From: Armatimonadetes bacterium DC
Lineage (GTDB): Bacteria > Armatimonadota > Fimbriimonadia > Fimbriimonadales > GBS-DC
Assembly: GCA_001442985.1 (NCBI GenBank)
Contig: LDYB01000012.1
Location: 31,139 to 95,138, forward strand
Length of the DNA stretch: 64,000 nucleotides
Direction: 5' to 3'
In this document: in pieces, positions 7,399 to 16,070 of the stretch
Layout: each line of letters opens with the position of its first letter
Numbering within the stretch: the first letter of the stretch is position 1
Program-made: the position numbers and the translations under genes
Notes under the pieces: model-generated
The model's database searches: none
Seen by the model: the letters and a program-made list of their open reading frames with translations, nothing else
What the model was told of the DNA's origin: nothing

Positions 7399-8508
7399 TC
7401 ACCGTCGCGGGGCGTCCAGCCGATAGCGCTGGTTCAGTCGATAGGGGCGAACTGAACCGCCTGAGCGCACGACGGCATAACGCATCACAACCCGCACGAA
7501 GGTAATCATCAGCCCAATCGCCAGCCCAATCATGCCTGCGCCCAGCCAGCGCCCGGTGGCGTCCGTAGCGTTGGCGAGCGCCCAGAAAAAGGCTCCTGAT
7601 GCCAGTAGCCCACCTAATGCGCCCGCCAGCACCGCGGCTCTTGGGGGCAGGTTCGGCGTGCCGCGCGCCAGCCCGTAGCCCAGCACACTGCCCAGAACCG
7701 CAAACCCCAGCGCCCGCGCCATGAGGGGATTCCACGCAAAAAGCAGACTGAACATGCCCTGCGCCAGCAGCCCAGCGAGCGCGCCACCCCCCAGTCCGAC
7801 CAGCATACCGCCCAGCACCCGCTTCCAGCCGAACGCTTCGGGAGGCACGCCGAACCAGCGCTGGGGCAGGCGCAGCCCCAGCGCAAGCATGGCTCCCAGC
7901 GCCGCGCCCCAGCCGCCCACAATCAGAAACACCTGCCAGCCCCAACCATCCCCTGCCAGAGGTTCCCAGTCCTCCACAGCAGTGGGATTGACCCGAATAC
8001 GGCGCGACTCCTCACGGGGGTTAAGCGCGCCCGTGAACTCCCGAACGCGCCCGTTCACCACAATCCGCAGGGTGTAAGGCGTGGGGTCAGGCGCGCCCTT
8101 GTTCGCGTAGTGATGCACATAAACCTGATAGTCGCCCTGCGGGGCGTGCCCAGGTCGCCAATAGATATTCTCTACCGGGCGATCCGTCATAAAGTCAGCG
8201 TTGGCGTCCACATCCAGCTCGCCCCCGGAGGGCGACTGCCGATTGCGATAGGAGATGTGCGCCCCCGTGGGGTCAATCACATGCAGGTCTAAGTCGTTGA
8301 AGTTGTTCCACATCAGCGAGAACTGCGGGTCGCCGAACTGGGCGCCTGCCGCACGCAGGCGTCGGACAATCTCCGGGTCATGTTGAAACAGCAGGTTAGG
8401 CGTGTTTTGCTGGGGGGGCAGTATCGCCGCAAATAGGGCGTTCAGCACAAGCGCCGTTATCAGCGCACACAACGCTCCGACAGCCCCGAACAGCAGGCGC
8501 GTGCCCAT
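7399..8508 (-). CDS. multi-TM membrane protein with DUF2135/YfaP-like domain
   Basis: Residues 5-32 form an N-terminal TM segment. Residues about 60-165 resemble the DUF2135 (YfaP) beta domain: WNNFNDLDLHVIDPTG, then a glycine/aspartate-rich DVDANAD segment, ENIYW, and YQVYVHHYANKG. About five glycine- and alanine-rich TM helices follow from residue 195 (GLGGGALAGLLAQG, GALGGLLASGAFFWAL), and a basic tail ends the protein. It is the last gene of a three-gene operon with the VWA and coiled-coil membrane genes, with only 3 nt separating it from the latter. DUF2135 is reported alongside secreted surface proteins, but its role is unknown. I would not assign a function beyond a membrane complex component. 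Confidence 0.7.
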   Translation of the reverse strand: MGTRLLFGAVGALCALITALVLNALFAAILPPQQNTPNLLFQHDPEIVRRLRAAGAQFGDPQFSLMWNNFNDLDLHVIDPTGAHISYRNRQSPSGGELDVDANADFMTDRPVENIYWRPGHAPQGDYQVYVHHYANKGAPDPTPYTLRIVVNGRVREFTGALNPREESRRIRVNPTAVEDWEPLAGDGWGWQVFLIVGGWGAALGAMLALGLRLPQRWFGVPPEAFGWKRVLGGMLVGLGGGALAGLLAQGMFSLLFAWNPLMARALGFAVLGSVLGYGLARGTPNLPPRAAVLAGALGGLLASGAFFWALANATDATGRWLGAGMIGLAIGLMITFVRVVMRYAVVRSGGSVRPYRLNQRYRLDAPRR

Positions 8509-8511
8509 GGT

Positions 8512-9987
8512 TCACCTGCCGAAAAGCCAGCGTTTGAGCCGTTGCCCGAAACTCTCCTGCCTGTAGCCCCCTGAGGCGCCGGCGAAGCCCAGCTGGCTGG
8601 TCTGCTCGCCCCGAATGCTCTCCAGCAGGCTCTGGAAATAGTCCTGAAACTGCTTGTGCAAGCCAATCGCCTGCGTGCGTGCGGCGTCGAGGCGTGCTTT
8701 GAGGTCCTCCAGCTTTGCCTGTACCGTCTCGATTTCCATCCGCAGACTCGCGGCACGGTTGCCCAGAACAAACGCCTCCTGTACGGCTGGCTCCTTGCGG
8801 CGCTCTTCAATGTGCTGCCACATCAGATACTCGATATGCGCCTCGCGCTGGCGGATTTCCGCCTCACGCCAGCCTCGTACCGCCTTGTAGACCAGATAGG
8901 GCAAGCTCACAATCGCGCCCACTGCCAGGTAGACCCAGAAGGGGAACAGCCCCCTGCCGGTCTCCACCCCTTCCAGCTGCAGTTTGCGCAGGGCTTCCTC
9001 ATGAAGCATCTGCAAGCCCAGAGCATCCACCATCACCATCGAGACGCCTATCAGCAGCGCGAGGGGCGACAGAAACACCACAGGGAACCAACGCTGGAGC
9101 AAGGGGATAGGCTTTACGGAGTCGCTTGCGTCGCGCTTTTCCAGCGCCTGCGCATAGGAGCTGGACAGGTTGTAATAAATATGCCCACCGAGCTTCTCCA
9201 CAATATAGCCCACACCCGCGGCGAAGGCGACTACGAGCAGGTTGCGCAGGTTCAGCAGGTCGTCCAGCTTCAGAAAGCCCGTGATGACGCCGATGTTGAC
9301 CCCCAGCAGCACGCCTGCTGTCAACGGCGCAAAGAATTCCATCAGAAGGGTTGTGAGCTGGGTGGGAATGTCTTGCTTGTAGCTGTAGGGTGGGGCAATT
9401 CCCTGCTCGCCGCAGATTTCTTCGGGGCGTGCGAAGGCGCTGCGCAGTGCCTGCTCCGCCAGTTCAGGCGACGCCTGTAAAGGCTCTGGAGTCGCCTTTT
9501 TGCGTTTCTTTTCCGCGGGTTCCTGCACAGGCAGGGGTAGACGCGCCTCGGAGAGCTTCTGGAAGAATCGCTCCTCGGTTTGGCGCAGCTCCTGACGCAG
9601 TTGCATCATGTGGCGCTCCAGTTCGGCACGTTGGGGTTCCAGTTCATGGCGCAGTTGCTCGTACTCACGCATTGCGGGCAACACATGCGTGTAGAGCCGA
9701 TAGAGCAGCTCATGACGCTCCGCTTCGTAGCCACGACTGCTCAGGTACTCACACGCCGCCTGCACCTGGCGCTCCAGTAACTGGAGCTCCAGCGCCCCAT
9801 AGGGGGCGTCGGTGTAAGTGCCTTTTTCTGGCGGCACCTGCCAGAAGGGCGAACTGTTCTGATAGGGCGCTATCGCCAAACTTTCCCGGTTCGCAGAATC
9901 CGCTGAGCTATCTGCGGCAGGCAACGAAACAACGGCTTGCTCCCCCGGGACGGAGCGCGAGTACAGGTTCTCATCACGCGGTTCCAT
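8512..9987 (-). CDS. coiled-coil four-TM membrane protein, unknown function
   Basis: The 491-aa product begins with a polar, disordered N terminus. A coiled-coil region follows (about residues 70-150, YEQLRHELEPQRAELERHM), then a basic Lys/Arg patch near 160. Four TM helices come next in two pairs, near 215-240, 247-270, 298-325 and 348-370. A second long coiled coil (about 370-455, with RMEIETVQAKLEDLKARL) leads to a basic tail ending RLKRWLFGR. The two coiled coils flanking the membrane pairs suggest a scaffold. AAGGAGGT lies 9 nt upstream of the ATG. It sits between the VWA gene and the DUF2135-like gene. I recognise no family. Confidence 0.7.
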   Translation of the reverse strand: MEPRDENLYSRSVPGEQAVVSLPAADSSADSANRESLAIAPYQNSSPFWQVPPEKGTYTDAPYGALELQLLERQVQAACEYLSSRGYEAERHELLYRLYTHVLPAMREYEQLRHELEPQRAELERHMMQLRQELRQTEERFFQKLSEARLPLPVQEPAEKKRKKATPEPLQASPELAEQALRSAFARPEEICGEQGIAPPYSYKQDIPTQLTTLLMEFFAPLTAGVLLGVNIGVITGFLKLDDLLNLRNLLVVAFAAGVGYIVEKLGGHIYYNLSSSYAQALEKRDASDSVKPIPLLQRWFPVVFLSPLALLIGVSMVMVDALGLQMLHEEALRKLQLEGVETGRGLFPFWVYLAVGAIVSLPYLVYKAVRGWREAEIRQREAHIEYLMWQHIEERRKEPAVQEAFVLGNRAASLRMEIETVQAKLEDLKARLDAARTQAIGLHKQFQDYFQSLLESIRGEQTSQLGFAGASGGYRQESFGQRLKRWLFGR

Positions 9988-10003
9988 GAAAATGGCTACC
10001 TCC

Positions 10004-10690
10004 TTAGTGCAATCGGCTTTTGAGCTGGCGCACGGCGTCGCCCGTGTCGCTGGGACTGAACAGAATCAGCTTCTGCGCTTTCTCCAGCGGCTCCAGACTG
10101 CGCCGCATGGTCATCCGGTACTGCTCCTTTACGGGTCCGACGAGGATGGCGGAGAGTTTGTCCTGCTGAGCGAGTTGTTCCGCGATTTTGCGGGTCTGTT
10201 CGGGCGCGTGGTTCTCGCCGTCGGTGAACAGGCACAGCACAATCTGGCGGTTCTGGTTTTGCGGGTCCTGCACGAACTGGAGCATTTCGGTCAGGGGCAG
10301 GTCGGGGCGCGTGCCCCACGAACCCATCGCTTTGAGCACCCCGTCGCGATAAATCGAGTTCAGCTCCTCGCTACGCTGGGGGTATTTATCGGCGACCTCG
10401 CGCAGGTTCTCTGCGTAGCGCCAGATTTTGACCCGAACCGACTCGGCGAAGATACTGTCAATCAGCTCGTTCATCACGCCAATACAGCGTCGGCGTTCCG
10501 CTTCGTTCATCGACTGGCTCACATCGAAGGCGACCGCGTAGGCGATGGGCTTGAGGCGGTTCTCCTGGGTGCGCTTGTAGAGCCACCAGCCTCCCCCAGC
10601 AAACGCCAGCAGCGCCAGAATCCCCAGCAACAGGGCAACCCAGCTGCTTTCGCCCTCACTTCCCTCATAACGGGTGCTATGTCTTGGCAT
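10004..10690 (-). CDS. membrane-anchored VWA (von Willebrand factor A) domain protein
   Basis: A TM anchor spans about residues 18-40 (WVALLLGILALLAFAGGGWWLY). A VWA domain follows (about 48-228). The metal-ion-dependent adhesion site is present: DVSQS at the first strand, a conserved Thr in GTRPDLPL, and Asp in LFTDGENH. VWA domains bind partner proteins through a divalent metal. The protein (228 aa) has no second domain. It is the first gene of an operon with a four-TM coiled-coil protein and a DUF2135-like membrane protein. Unlike many VWA genes, no MoxR ATPase is adjacent. A GGGGG-type site precedes the ATG. Confidence 0.82.
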   Translation of the reverse strand: MPRHSTRYEGSEGESSWVALLLGILALLAFAGGGWWLYKRTQENRLKPIAYAVAFDVSQSMNEAERRRCIGVMNELIDSIFAESVRVKIWRYAENLREVADKYPQRSEELNSIYRDGVLKAMGSWGTRPDLPLTEMLQFVQDPQNQNRQIVLCLFTDGENHAPEQTRKIAEQLAQQDKLSAILVGPVKEQYRMTMRRSLEPLEKAQKLILFSPSDTGDAVRQLKSRLH

Positions 10691-10967
10691 GGCATCCCCC
10701 TATTGTGTCAGTATATGGGAATACGAAGTTGACGCCGTTGAAGTTCCCCACAGGTGTAGTATACCACAGCACGCCAGTGAAGACAATTCCAAGCAAGCCG
10801 CACAGAGGCTGCCTGGGAAAACGAGCAGGTTCACCCGTCGAGATTGACACAAGGATTACCAGATTGCTTCCCAGTGCGAATTTCCCATGTGAATTCCGAG
10901 AATCGGTATGGAATAACCCCTCTGCCTTCCCCAGAGAAGGCAGAACTTGCTTCAGGAGGCATGAGCG
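10691..10967. other. intergenic region between divergent operons
   Basis: The 277 bp between the VWA operon (minus) and the pseudopilin operon (plus) hold no credible gene. TATACT boxes on the minus strand (10710-10715 and another near 10758) could serve the VWA gene. On the plus strand a TTGACA occurs at 10844-10849, but no good -10 box lies at the right distance. An 8-bp stem hairpin (CTGCCTTC/GAAGGCAG, 10922-10943) sits 24 nt before the first pseudopilin gene and would be in its leader. Confidence 0.5.
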
Positions 10968-11399
10968 ATGCGATTACGCGGATTTACGCTGATTGAAATG
11001 CTGGCAGTGCTGGTGATTATCGTGACGCTGGCAGCGATTGTGGTGCCGCGCTTTATTAATGCGGGCACGCGCAGTCGTGAAGCCGCGTTGCGCCAGACCC
11101 TGGCGGAAGTGCGCAACGCCATCACTATCTTCCGTAACGACACGGGCTACTACCCCCAGACTTTGCAGGACATCACACGCCCGCCGAACAACCCACCCAC
11201 ACAGGGCTATGACCGCTGGGGACAGCTCCGTCCAATTGACCCTGCCGACTATCACGGACCGTATCTGGATCAGCTTCCGGTGTGCCCCATCTCCAAGCAG
11301 CCGTTCCAGTATTACCGCGACCCTGCGACGGGCGCATGGAATGTGCGTTCGCCCGCGCCCGGCAGAGCGCAGGATGGCTCGCTCTACCGCAACTGGTAG
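10968..11399 (+). CDS. type II secretion/type IV pilus pseudopilin, GspG-like
   Basis: The protein begins MRLRGFTLIEMLAVLVIIVTLAAI, a class III prepilin leader with cleavage expected between Gly5 and Phe6 and the conserved Glu at mature position 5. The rest (143 aa in all) resembles the major pseudopilin GspG: a helix with RNAITIFRNDTGYYP, then a C-terminal region with cysteine, Pro and Gly. It starts with AGGAGG upstream. It is first in a four-gene set with PilV-, PilW- and PilX-like genes; a prepilin peptidase and assembly ATPase are not in this window. Confidence 0.87.
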   Translation: MRLRGFTLIEMLAVLVIIVTLAAIVVPRFINAGTRSREAALRQTLAEVRNAITIFRNDTGYYPQTLQDITRPPNNPPTQGYDRWGQLRPIDPADYHGPYLDQLPVCPISKQPFQYYRDPATGAWNVRSPAPGRAQDGSLYRNW

Positions 11400-11414
11400 T
11401 CATGAGGGGGTTCC

Positions 11415-11825
11415 ATGTTCAGCGTGCCTGCGCGTCGCCAGCTGGGCTTAAGTCTTGTTGAGGCGTTAATCACCATCGTGATTATCGCCTTCGGCTTGCT
11501 GGCGATAGCGGGCACGCTGGGCTGGGTCAGCAAAAACACCACCAAACTGCGCTATCAGGAAATTGCGCTGAGCCTTGCCGAGAGCCGACTGGCGGAGCTG
11601 GAGACCAATCCCAGACTCCCAGCCCGACCGACTACATGGGTAGTGAATGTGGGGCGCCCTCACAGCGGTCTTCCCGAAGGGGCGACGATGCGAATCTATT
11701 CGGAACCCTACCCGACGCCAACCGAGCGTCGCCTGCGTCGCGTGCTCATCGAGATTCGCTGGGGCACGCCGGGCGATCCCCTCGCAGGGAGCATTCGGCG
11801 TGAGCGACTGATATGCTTGAGGTGA
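11415..11825 (+). CDS. minor pseudopilin, GspI/PilV-like
   Basis: The 136-aa protein carries a prepilin-type segment preceded by a basic leader: RRQLGLSLVEALITIVIIAFGLLAIAG, with cleavage likely after Gly11 and Glu at mature position 5. LSLVEA is typical of the PilV/GspI subgroup, which usually includes an internal cysteine-poor beta region as here. It lies 15 nt after the GspG-like gene and 4 nt before the PilW-like gene, so it belongs to one operon of minor pilins that would prime the pseudopilus tip. Confidence 0.82.
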   Translation: MFSVPARRQLGLSLVEALITIVIIAFGLLAIAGTLGWVSKNTTKLRYQEIALSLAESRLAELETNPRLPARPTTWVVNVGRPHSGLPEGATMRIYSEPYPTPTERRLRRVLIEIRWGTPGDPLAGSIRRERLICLR

Positions 11826-11829
11826 GACC

Positions 11830-12435
11830 ATGCGTCGTCAGCAAGGCTTGAGCCTGATGGAAGCCCTGATTGCGCTCGCCGTGAGCGGGCTGCTAATCGC
11901 GCTCCTGATGGGCGTTTATGTGCAGGGCACAGGGGGCTACTCCCGTGTGCAGGCACAAAACCTCACTGAGCGCACGGTGGAACTGGCGTTCCGCGCTATC
12001 GAAAACGCCTGCTGGGACGCGATGTACGCCGAAGTGGACAACGGACGCCTGATTCTCACCTACCCGCGCGACACCGACGCCTACGGCAACCCAATTCCTG
12101 TCAAAACGGGCGAAAGCCCCGTCTATCGGGCAGGACAACGCTACGCTTATTACCTCTCGGACGCGACGGGGAATCCCAACCGCCCAGGCACAATCCTATG
12201 GCGCGGCACGGTTTCGGGTTCGGGCACAATCACACCTGATCGAGAATGGAGTCTGGAATCCTCGGGGCGCGGGCGCATTATGCCTTTAGTAGAATTCACA
12301 CCCAGCGTGCAGGTGAATCCCACCGGGGTTACCGTAACGGTTCAGGTTCGGGCGCAGCTGCGCTCAGGGGGCGAGGTCTATGAGACGCGACGACAGAGGA
12401 GTTTTCTGGTGCGCAACGCCAATGCATGGCGTTAG
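11830..12435 (+). CDS. minor pseudopilin, PilW/GspJ-like
   Basis: This 201-aa protein starts MRRQQGLSLMEALIALAVSGLLIALLMGVY, a short basic leader with cleavage after Gly6 and Glu at mature position 5, followed by the hydrophobic helix. The C-terminal part is beta-rich, with a Gly/Ser/Thr-rich segment and a final VQVRAQLRSGG strand, matching PilW/GspJ minor pilins. GAGGTGAGACC precedes the ATG. The downstream PilX-like gene overlaps its 3' end by 14 bp if started at 12422. Confidence 0.8.
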   Translation: MRRQQGLSLMEALIALAVSGLLIALLMGVYVQGTGGYSRVQAQNLTERTVELAFRAIENACWDAMYAEVDNGRLILTYPRDTDAYGNPIPVKTGESPVYRAGQRYAYYLSDATGNPNRPGTILWRGTVSGSGTITPDREWSLESSGRGRIMPLVEFTPSVQVNPTGVTVTVQVRAQLRSGGEVYETRRQRSFLVRNANAWR

Positions 12436-13477
12436 TCGTTTCCAGCGGGGAAGCGTCTATGTAATCGCGCTTCTGACGCTGGTTGTGTTGGGCACGCTTG
12501 CCAGCGTGCTGGGCTGGTCGGCATTAGTGCAAGCCCAGCGGGCACAGCAGCGCGAAACGCGCCTGCGGCTGGAGTCGCTCTGCCAGAGCGGGATTACCTA
12601 CGCCAGCTGGGCGCGGCGCGTGCAAAAGCGTCCCCTACCCTTCACAGAAACCTTGAACCTCAGCGAGGGCAGAGTGGTTGTGCGAGCGCAGCCTGCCAAC
12701 CGCTACGGGCGCAACGCCTTTCAGGTTATCAGCACCGCGACCTACAAGGATCAGACCCTGACCCGCACACGCATTCTGGACGGCAACAGCCAGCCGCGCA
12801 CAACTACCGAGTTCGCCCTGTATGTGGATAAAGGCATTACCGTGGGAACAGGGCAAGATATCACGGTTAAGGGCGACGCCCACTCCAATCACCTCATCAA
12901 AGTGATGTCTGGAGGCAGGCTCTATGTGGATGGCTCGCTGACCAGCCGACTCAACATGCTCGGCTCGCCCGCCGCGACCCTTTATCGGGAAGAGTTTAGC
13001 GGCGCTGTGCCGTTTGACATCCCCGACATCTCCCTGCTACGCCTGCGTGCAACCCAGCTCATCACGGGTGATCTGAACCTTCCCTTCGGGCTGTCGCTCC
13101 CGGACGGCGCCATCTATTATGTGGCAGGCAATCTCAGTATCGAGGGAACGCTGCGCGGCAGGGCGACCGTCGTGGTGGAAGGCAATCTGACATTCACCGA
13201 TGAGATGAAATATGCAGACGAGGACAGCCTTTTCATCTTCATTGTCAACGGGAATATCGTTCTGCCCGACGACGAACGCATCGTGGGGGTTCTCATCTCG
13301 TACAATGGGAATGTTGTCGCCGATGACGAGAGCGAGGTGTACGGGGGCATTATCCTCTTGAATGGCTCTCTGATTGTCTCGGACGAATTCACCGTAGAAC
13401 ACGACCCGCGCATTAATGCAGACCTGTTTCGGGATATTGTCGGTGGAGCACTATTAACCCCTGTTCCCACCCCATAA
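12422..13477 (+). CDS. PilX/GspK-like protein with beta-solenoid-type C-terminal half
   Basis: The N terminus (RGSVYVIALLTLVVLGTLASVLGWSA) fits PilX-type proteins, which lack the Phe/Glu processing motif and keep only the hydrophobic helix. The second half (about residues 140-340) has repeated short beta motifs rich in G, N, D and I/V (GNLSIEGTLRG, GNLTFTDE, GNIVLPDDERIVG, GNVVADDESEVYG, GSLIVSD), like a beta-solenoid or bactofilin-like roll. The start is set at ATG 12422, giving a 351-aa product; the ATG at 12380 would overlap the upstream gene by 56 bp. The ribosome-binding site is weak. It closes the pseudopilin operon, and an AGGAGAGA site 23 nt later precedes the HD-GYP gene. Confidence 0.7.
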   Translation: MHGVSRFQRGSVYVIALLTLVVLGTLASVLGWSALVQAQRAQQRETRLRLESLCQSGITYASWARRVQKRPLPFTETLNLSEGRVVVRAQPANRYGRNAFQVISTATYKDQTLTRTRILDGNSQPRTTTEFALYVDKGITVGTGQDITVKGDAHSNHLIKVMSGGRLYVDGSLTSRLNMLGSPAATLYREEFSGAVPFDIPDISLLRLRATQLITGDLNLPFGLSLPDGAIYYVAGNLSIEGTLRGRATVVVEGNLTFTDEMKYADEDSLFIFIVNGNIVLPDDERIVGVLISYNGNVVADDESEVYGGIILLNGSLIVSDEFTVEHDPRINADLFRDIVGGALLTPVPTP

Positions 13478-13500
13478 AACGGGCTACAGGAGAGAGAACG

Positions 13501-15081
13501 ATGAGACGATGGCGCTGGACACTGGAAGGGTTTTGCCGCGCCCTGTTTGTGGGGTGCGTCGGCTGGAGCGCGCTCGCGAGCGGCTCCGAGCTGATGGGTG
13601 TTTTGACAGCCGCTCTGGGGCTGAGCGCTGCTGGGTTGAGCCGAATACGCTCGGAGCGCGTTCGTTCGCATACGGGTTCGCTCTGGGCGATGTGGTGGCT
13701 GTTTGGTGGGGCGATTACCGCGCTCTCTTCCCAGCCCCAGTGGACATGGTGGGTGGGCGTGCTGGCAGGCGTGGGCGTCAGCTGGAGCGGCGGCTCGCCC
13801 CTCTGGCGTGTGCTGGGAAGTGCAACGGCGCTCGCAGGTAATGGCGTCCCCCCCTCTGCCCTGAACGCCCTGATCGAGTATTCCGTACGCTGTCTGCTGG
13901 CGCTGGGAGCCGTGCTTGGCGTTCGCGCGGCGTCCGCCACTCCCAAAGCCGAGTCGGAAGCGGTTTCCAGCGGGTTCGAACCGATATCGATAGACAACCT
14001 GCCCCACCCGCGTGCGCTGACCCAGCGATTGAGCGTCTACCTCCAGCAACATCTGGGACATGTGCAGGCAGAAGCGGCAGTACTGTACCTCTACGACCTG
14101 CGCGCGGGCACGCTGGAGCCGATTCTGCGCCTGGGCGCGCTGCCCGATCTGGTGAAGAATCGGGGGCGCGTGCTGATGGGCGACGGGATGGTGGGCGTAT
14201 GCGCCAGCTCGGGTAAGCCGATTGCGTTCCTCTCGTTGCTGAAGCCACCGCCCGATTTGCCCAAAAGCGTGGCGTGGGAGGGCGCGCCCAGCCTGTGTGT
14301 GCCGTTGTTTGACCCCGCTTCGCCCAGCGGGCGCCCGATGGGCGTGTTGCAACTGATTGGCGCGCACCTGACGATGGACGCACTCCCCAAAGCGCGCGCC
14401 TTAGCCAGCCGAATCGCCGAAGCGTTAGCCGCTGCACGCCAGCGCGAAGCGGAACAGCTCGCAAACTTCCAGCGGTTGAGCGCGATTGTGGCGCAGGTGG
14501 AAGAACAAAGCCCCCACACGCGCGGGCACTCCCATCGCGTCGCCGCGTTGTGCGACCTGCTCTCGCAGGAGCTGGGGCTGGAAAGCGAAGTCCGTGAGAA
14601 GCTGCGTATCGCCGCGCTGTTCCACGACATCGGCAAAACGCGCATCCCGCCCGAAATCCTCAACAAGGAAGGCAAATTGACCGACGAGGAGCGGATGATT
14701 GTGCGACGCTACCCCCTCTACAGCGTGGAAATCTGCGCAGGGATGGGTTTCGATGAAGATGTGCTGTTCCTGATTCGGCATCACGGCGAGCGCCTGGACG
14801 GCAGTGGCTATCCCGAGGGGCTGGACGCAACCCGTCAGCCGCTGGCTTTACGCATTCTGGCAGTCGCCGATGTGTTCGACGCGATGGCGTGTACGCGCTC
14901 CTACCGCGACGCGCTCACCACCGAAGCACGCCTGCGCGAGCTGAGCAAAATGGCAGGCACGAAGCTGGACATTCTGGTGGTGGAAACCCTGCGCCGATGC
15001 CACCTGCAGGGGCGCGTGGAACCGCTCTACAACGAGCTGGTCTCCCATTCGTTCAGCGCAGGGATGCCGCTGGCGGCATAG
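13501..15081 (+). CDS. GAF-HD-GYP domain c-di-GMP phosphodiesterase
   Basis: HD-GYP enzymes hydrolyse cyclic di-GMP. The 526-aa protein has an N-terminal membrane region (about residues 10-135, several hydrophobic helices), a GAF-like sensory domain (about 165-315) and a C-terminal HD-GYP domain. The HD motif LFHDIGKTRIP and the GYP motif HHGERLDGSGYPEGL are intact, with a DVFDAM acidic block following. The partly buried membrane helices and GAF domain suggest ligand-controlled phosphodiesterase activity. It is the last gene after the pseudopilins (23 nt gap), consistent with c-di-GMP control of pili or secretion, though that link is inferred from position. Confidence 0.92.
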   Translation: MRRWRWTLEGFCRALFVGCVGWSALASGSELMGVLTAALGLSAAGLSRIRSERVRSHTGSLWAMWWLFGGAITALSSQPQWTWWVGVLAGVGVSWSGGSPLWRVLGSATALAGNGVPPSALNALIEYSVRCLLALGAVLGVRAASATPKAESEAVSSGFEPISIDNLPHPRALTQRLSVYLQQHLGHVQAEAAVLYLYDLRAGTLEPILRLGALPDLVKNRGRVLMGDGMVGVCASSGKPIAFLSLLKPPPDLPKSVAWEGAPSLCVPLFDPASPSGRPMGVLQLIGAHLTMDALPKARALASRIAEALAAARQREAEQLANFQRLSAIVAQVEEQSPHTRGHSHRVAALCDLLSQELGLESEVREKLRIAALFHDIGKTRIPPEILNKEGKLTDEERMIVRRYPLYSVEICAGMGFDEDVLFLIRHHGERLDGSGYPEGLDATRQPLALRILAVADVFDAMACTRSYRDALTTEARLRELSKMAGTKLDILVVETLRRCHLQGRVEPLYNELVSHSFSAGMPLAA

Positions 15082-15148
15082 GAACCCAATACAACCCATC
15101 AAACTCCGCTTCGCAGGATTCGAGAGTGCTCTCTTGAATCCTGCCTTC

Positions 15149-16009
15149 ATGGAGCAAAACATTTTCACAGCGGTTATTTTACCGATTGCTCTGGCGGTCA
15201 TTATGCTGGGGCTTGGGATGGGGTTGACTCCAGCGGACTTCGCGCGGATTTTCGTCTTCCCCAAAGCCGCGTTGATTGGGCTAATCTGCCAGATGGCGCT
15301 TTTGCCCATCGTGGGGATTGGGCTGGCACACCTGTTCCCGATGGAGCCTGCGCTCAAGGTGGGCTTGATGATTCTGGCGGTGTGTCCTGCGGGCGCCAGC
15401 GCGAACCTGTTCACCTACCTTTCGCGTGGCGATGTGGCGCTGGCAGTGACGCTGACGGCGTTCAACAGCGTACTCATCGTGTTCACCGCGCCTATCTTGA
15501 TTAACCTCTCGTTGCTTTACTTTATGGGCGAGGGACGCGAGATTCAGCTCCCTGTGGGGCGCACGATTCTGCAGGTCGCGCTGATTACGCTGTTGCCCAT
15601 CAGCTTGGGGATGTTGATTCGCCGTTTTGCGCCAGCATTCTGTGAGCGGATTGAGGCGCCCGTGCGCATTCTCTCGTTTCTTTTTCTGGCGGTGGCGGTG
15701 CTGGGCGCGACGCTTCAGGTGCGCGAGAACCTGCCGAGCTACTTCCGACAGGTCGGGCTACCGATGCTGACGCTGAATGTGCTGACGATGGGGTTGGGGT
15801 ATGGGGTAGGGCGCCTGCTGGGGCTACCGCGCCAGCAAAACATCACGATTGCGATAGAGGGCGGTATTCAAAATGGCACGCTCGCGATTTTTATTGCCAG
15901 CACCCTGCTTCAGGCGCCCGCGATGTCGATTCCCCCGGCGGTCTATAGCCTTATTATGTTCGCCACAGGTGGCTATATGATTTATCGGTTTGGTCGGCAC
16001 ATGAAGTAA
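15149..16009 (+). CDS. bile acid:sodium symporter (BASS) family transporter
   Basis: The 287-aa protein has about nine hydrophobic helices. Family features include the N-terminal AVIMLGLGMGLTPADFARI segment, the VCPAGASANLFTYLSRGDVALAVTLTAFNSV core (about residues 90-120) and the C-terminal IEGGIQNGTLAIFIA segment near the crossover helices. BASS proteins move sodium with organic anions; the substrate is not predictable here, and many bacterial members are uncharacterised. The start is set at ATG 15149; a TTG at 15134 would add five residues. No strong Shine-Dalgarno site is visible for either. It is followed by a hairpin terminator. Confidence 0.87.
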   Translation: MEQNIFTAVILPIALAVIMLGLGMGLTPADFARIFVFPKAALIGLICQMALLPIVGIGLAHLFPMEPALKVGLMILAVCPAGASANLFTYLSRGDVALAVTLTAFNSVLIVFTAPILINLSLLYFMGEGREIQLPVGRTILQVALITLLPISLGMLIRRFAPAFCERIEAPVRILSFLFLAVAVLGATLQVRENLPSYFRQVGLPMLTLNVLTMGLGYGVGRLLGLPRQQNITIAIEGGIQNGTLAIFIASTLLQAPAMSIPPAVYSLIMFATGGYMIYRFGRHMK

Positions 16010-16033
16010 TCTTCAGCCAAGCGTCGTTGCCCT

Positions 16034-16063
16034 CCTCCCCCACAGGCAAGCCTGTGAGGGAGG
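16034..16063 (+). terminator. hairpin terminator, possibly bidirectional
   Basis: A stem of 14 bp (CCTCCCCCACAGGC against GCCTGTGAGGGAGG, one C-A mismatch) with a two-base loop lies between the convergent BASS and CstB genes. It has only a weak T stretch (TCGTTTC) after it on the plus strand. Confidence 0.6.
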
Positions 16064-16070
16064 GGTCGTT

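Noticed and set aside
10922..10943. Hairpin before the pseudopilin operon as a riboswitch
   Set aside because: Only an 8-bp stem with a short loop and no T-run; too little to name an element.
13117..14367. Minus-strand 416-aa frame over the HD-GYP and PilX-like genes
   Set aside because: Antisense to two well-supported genes; composition is Arg/Pro/Gln-rich without any domain.
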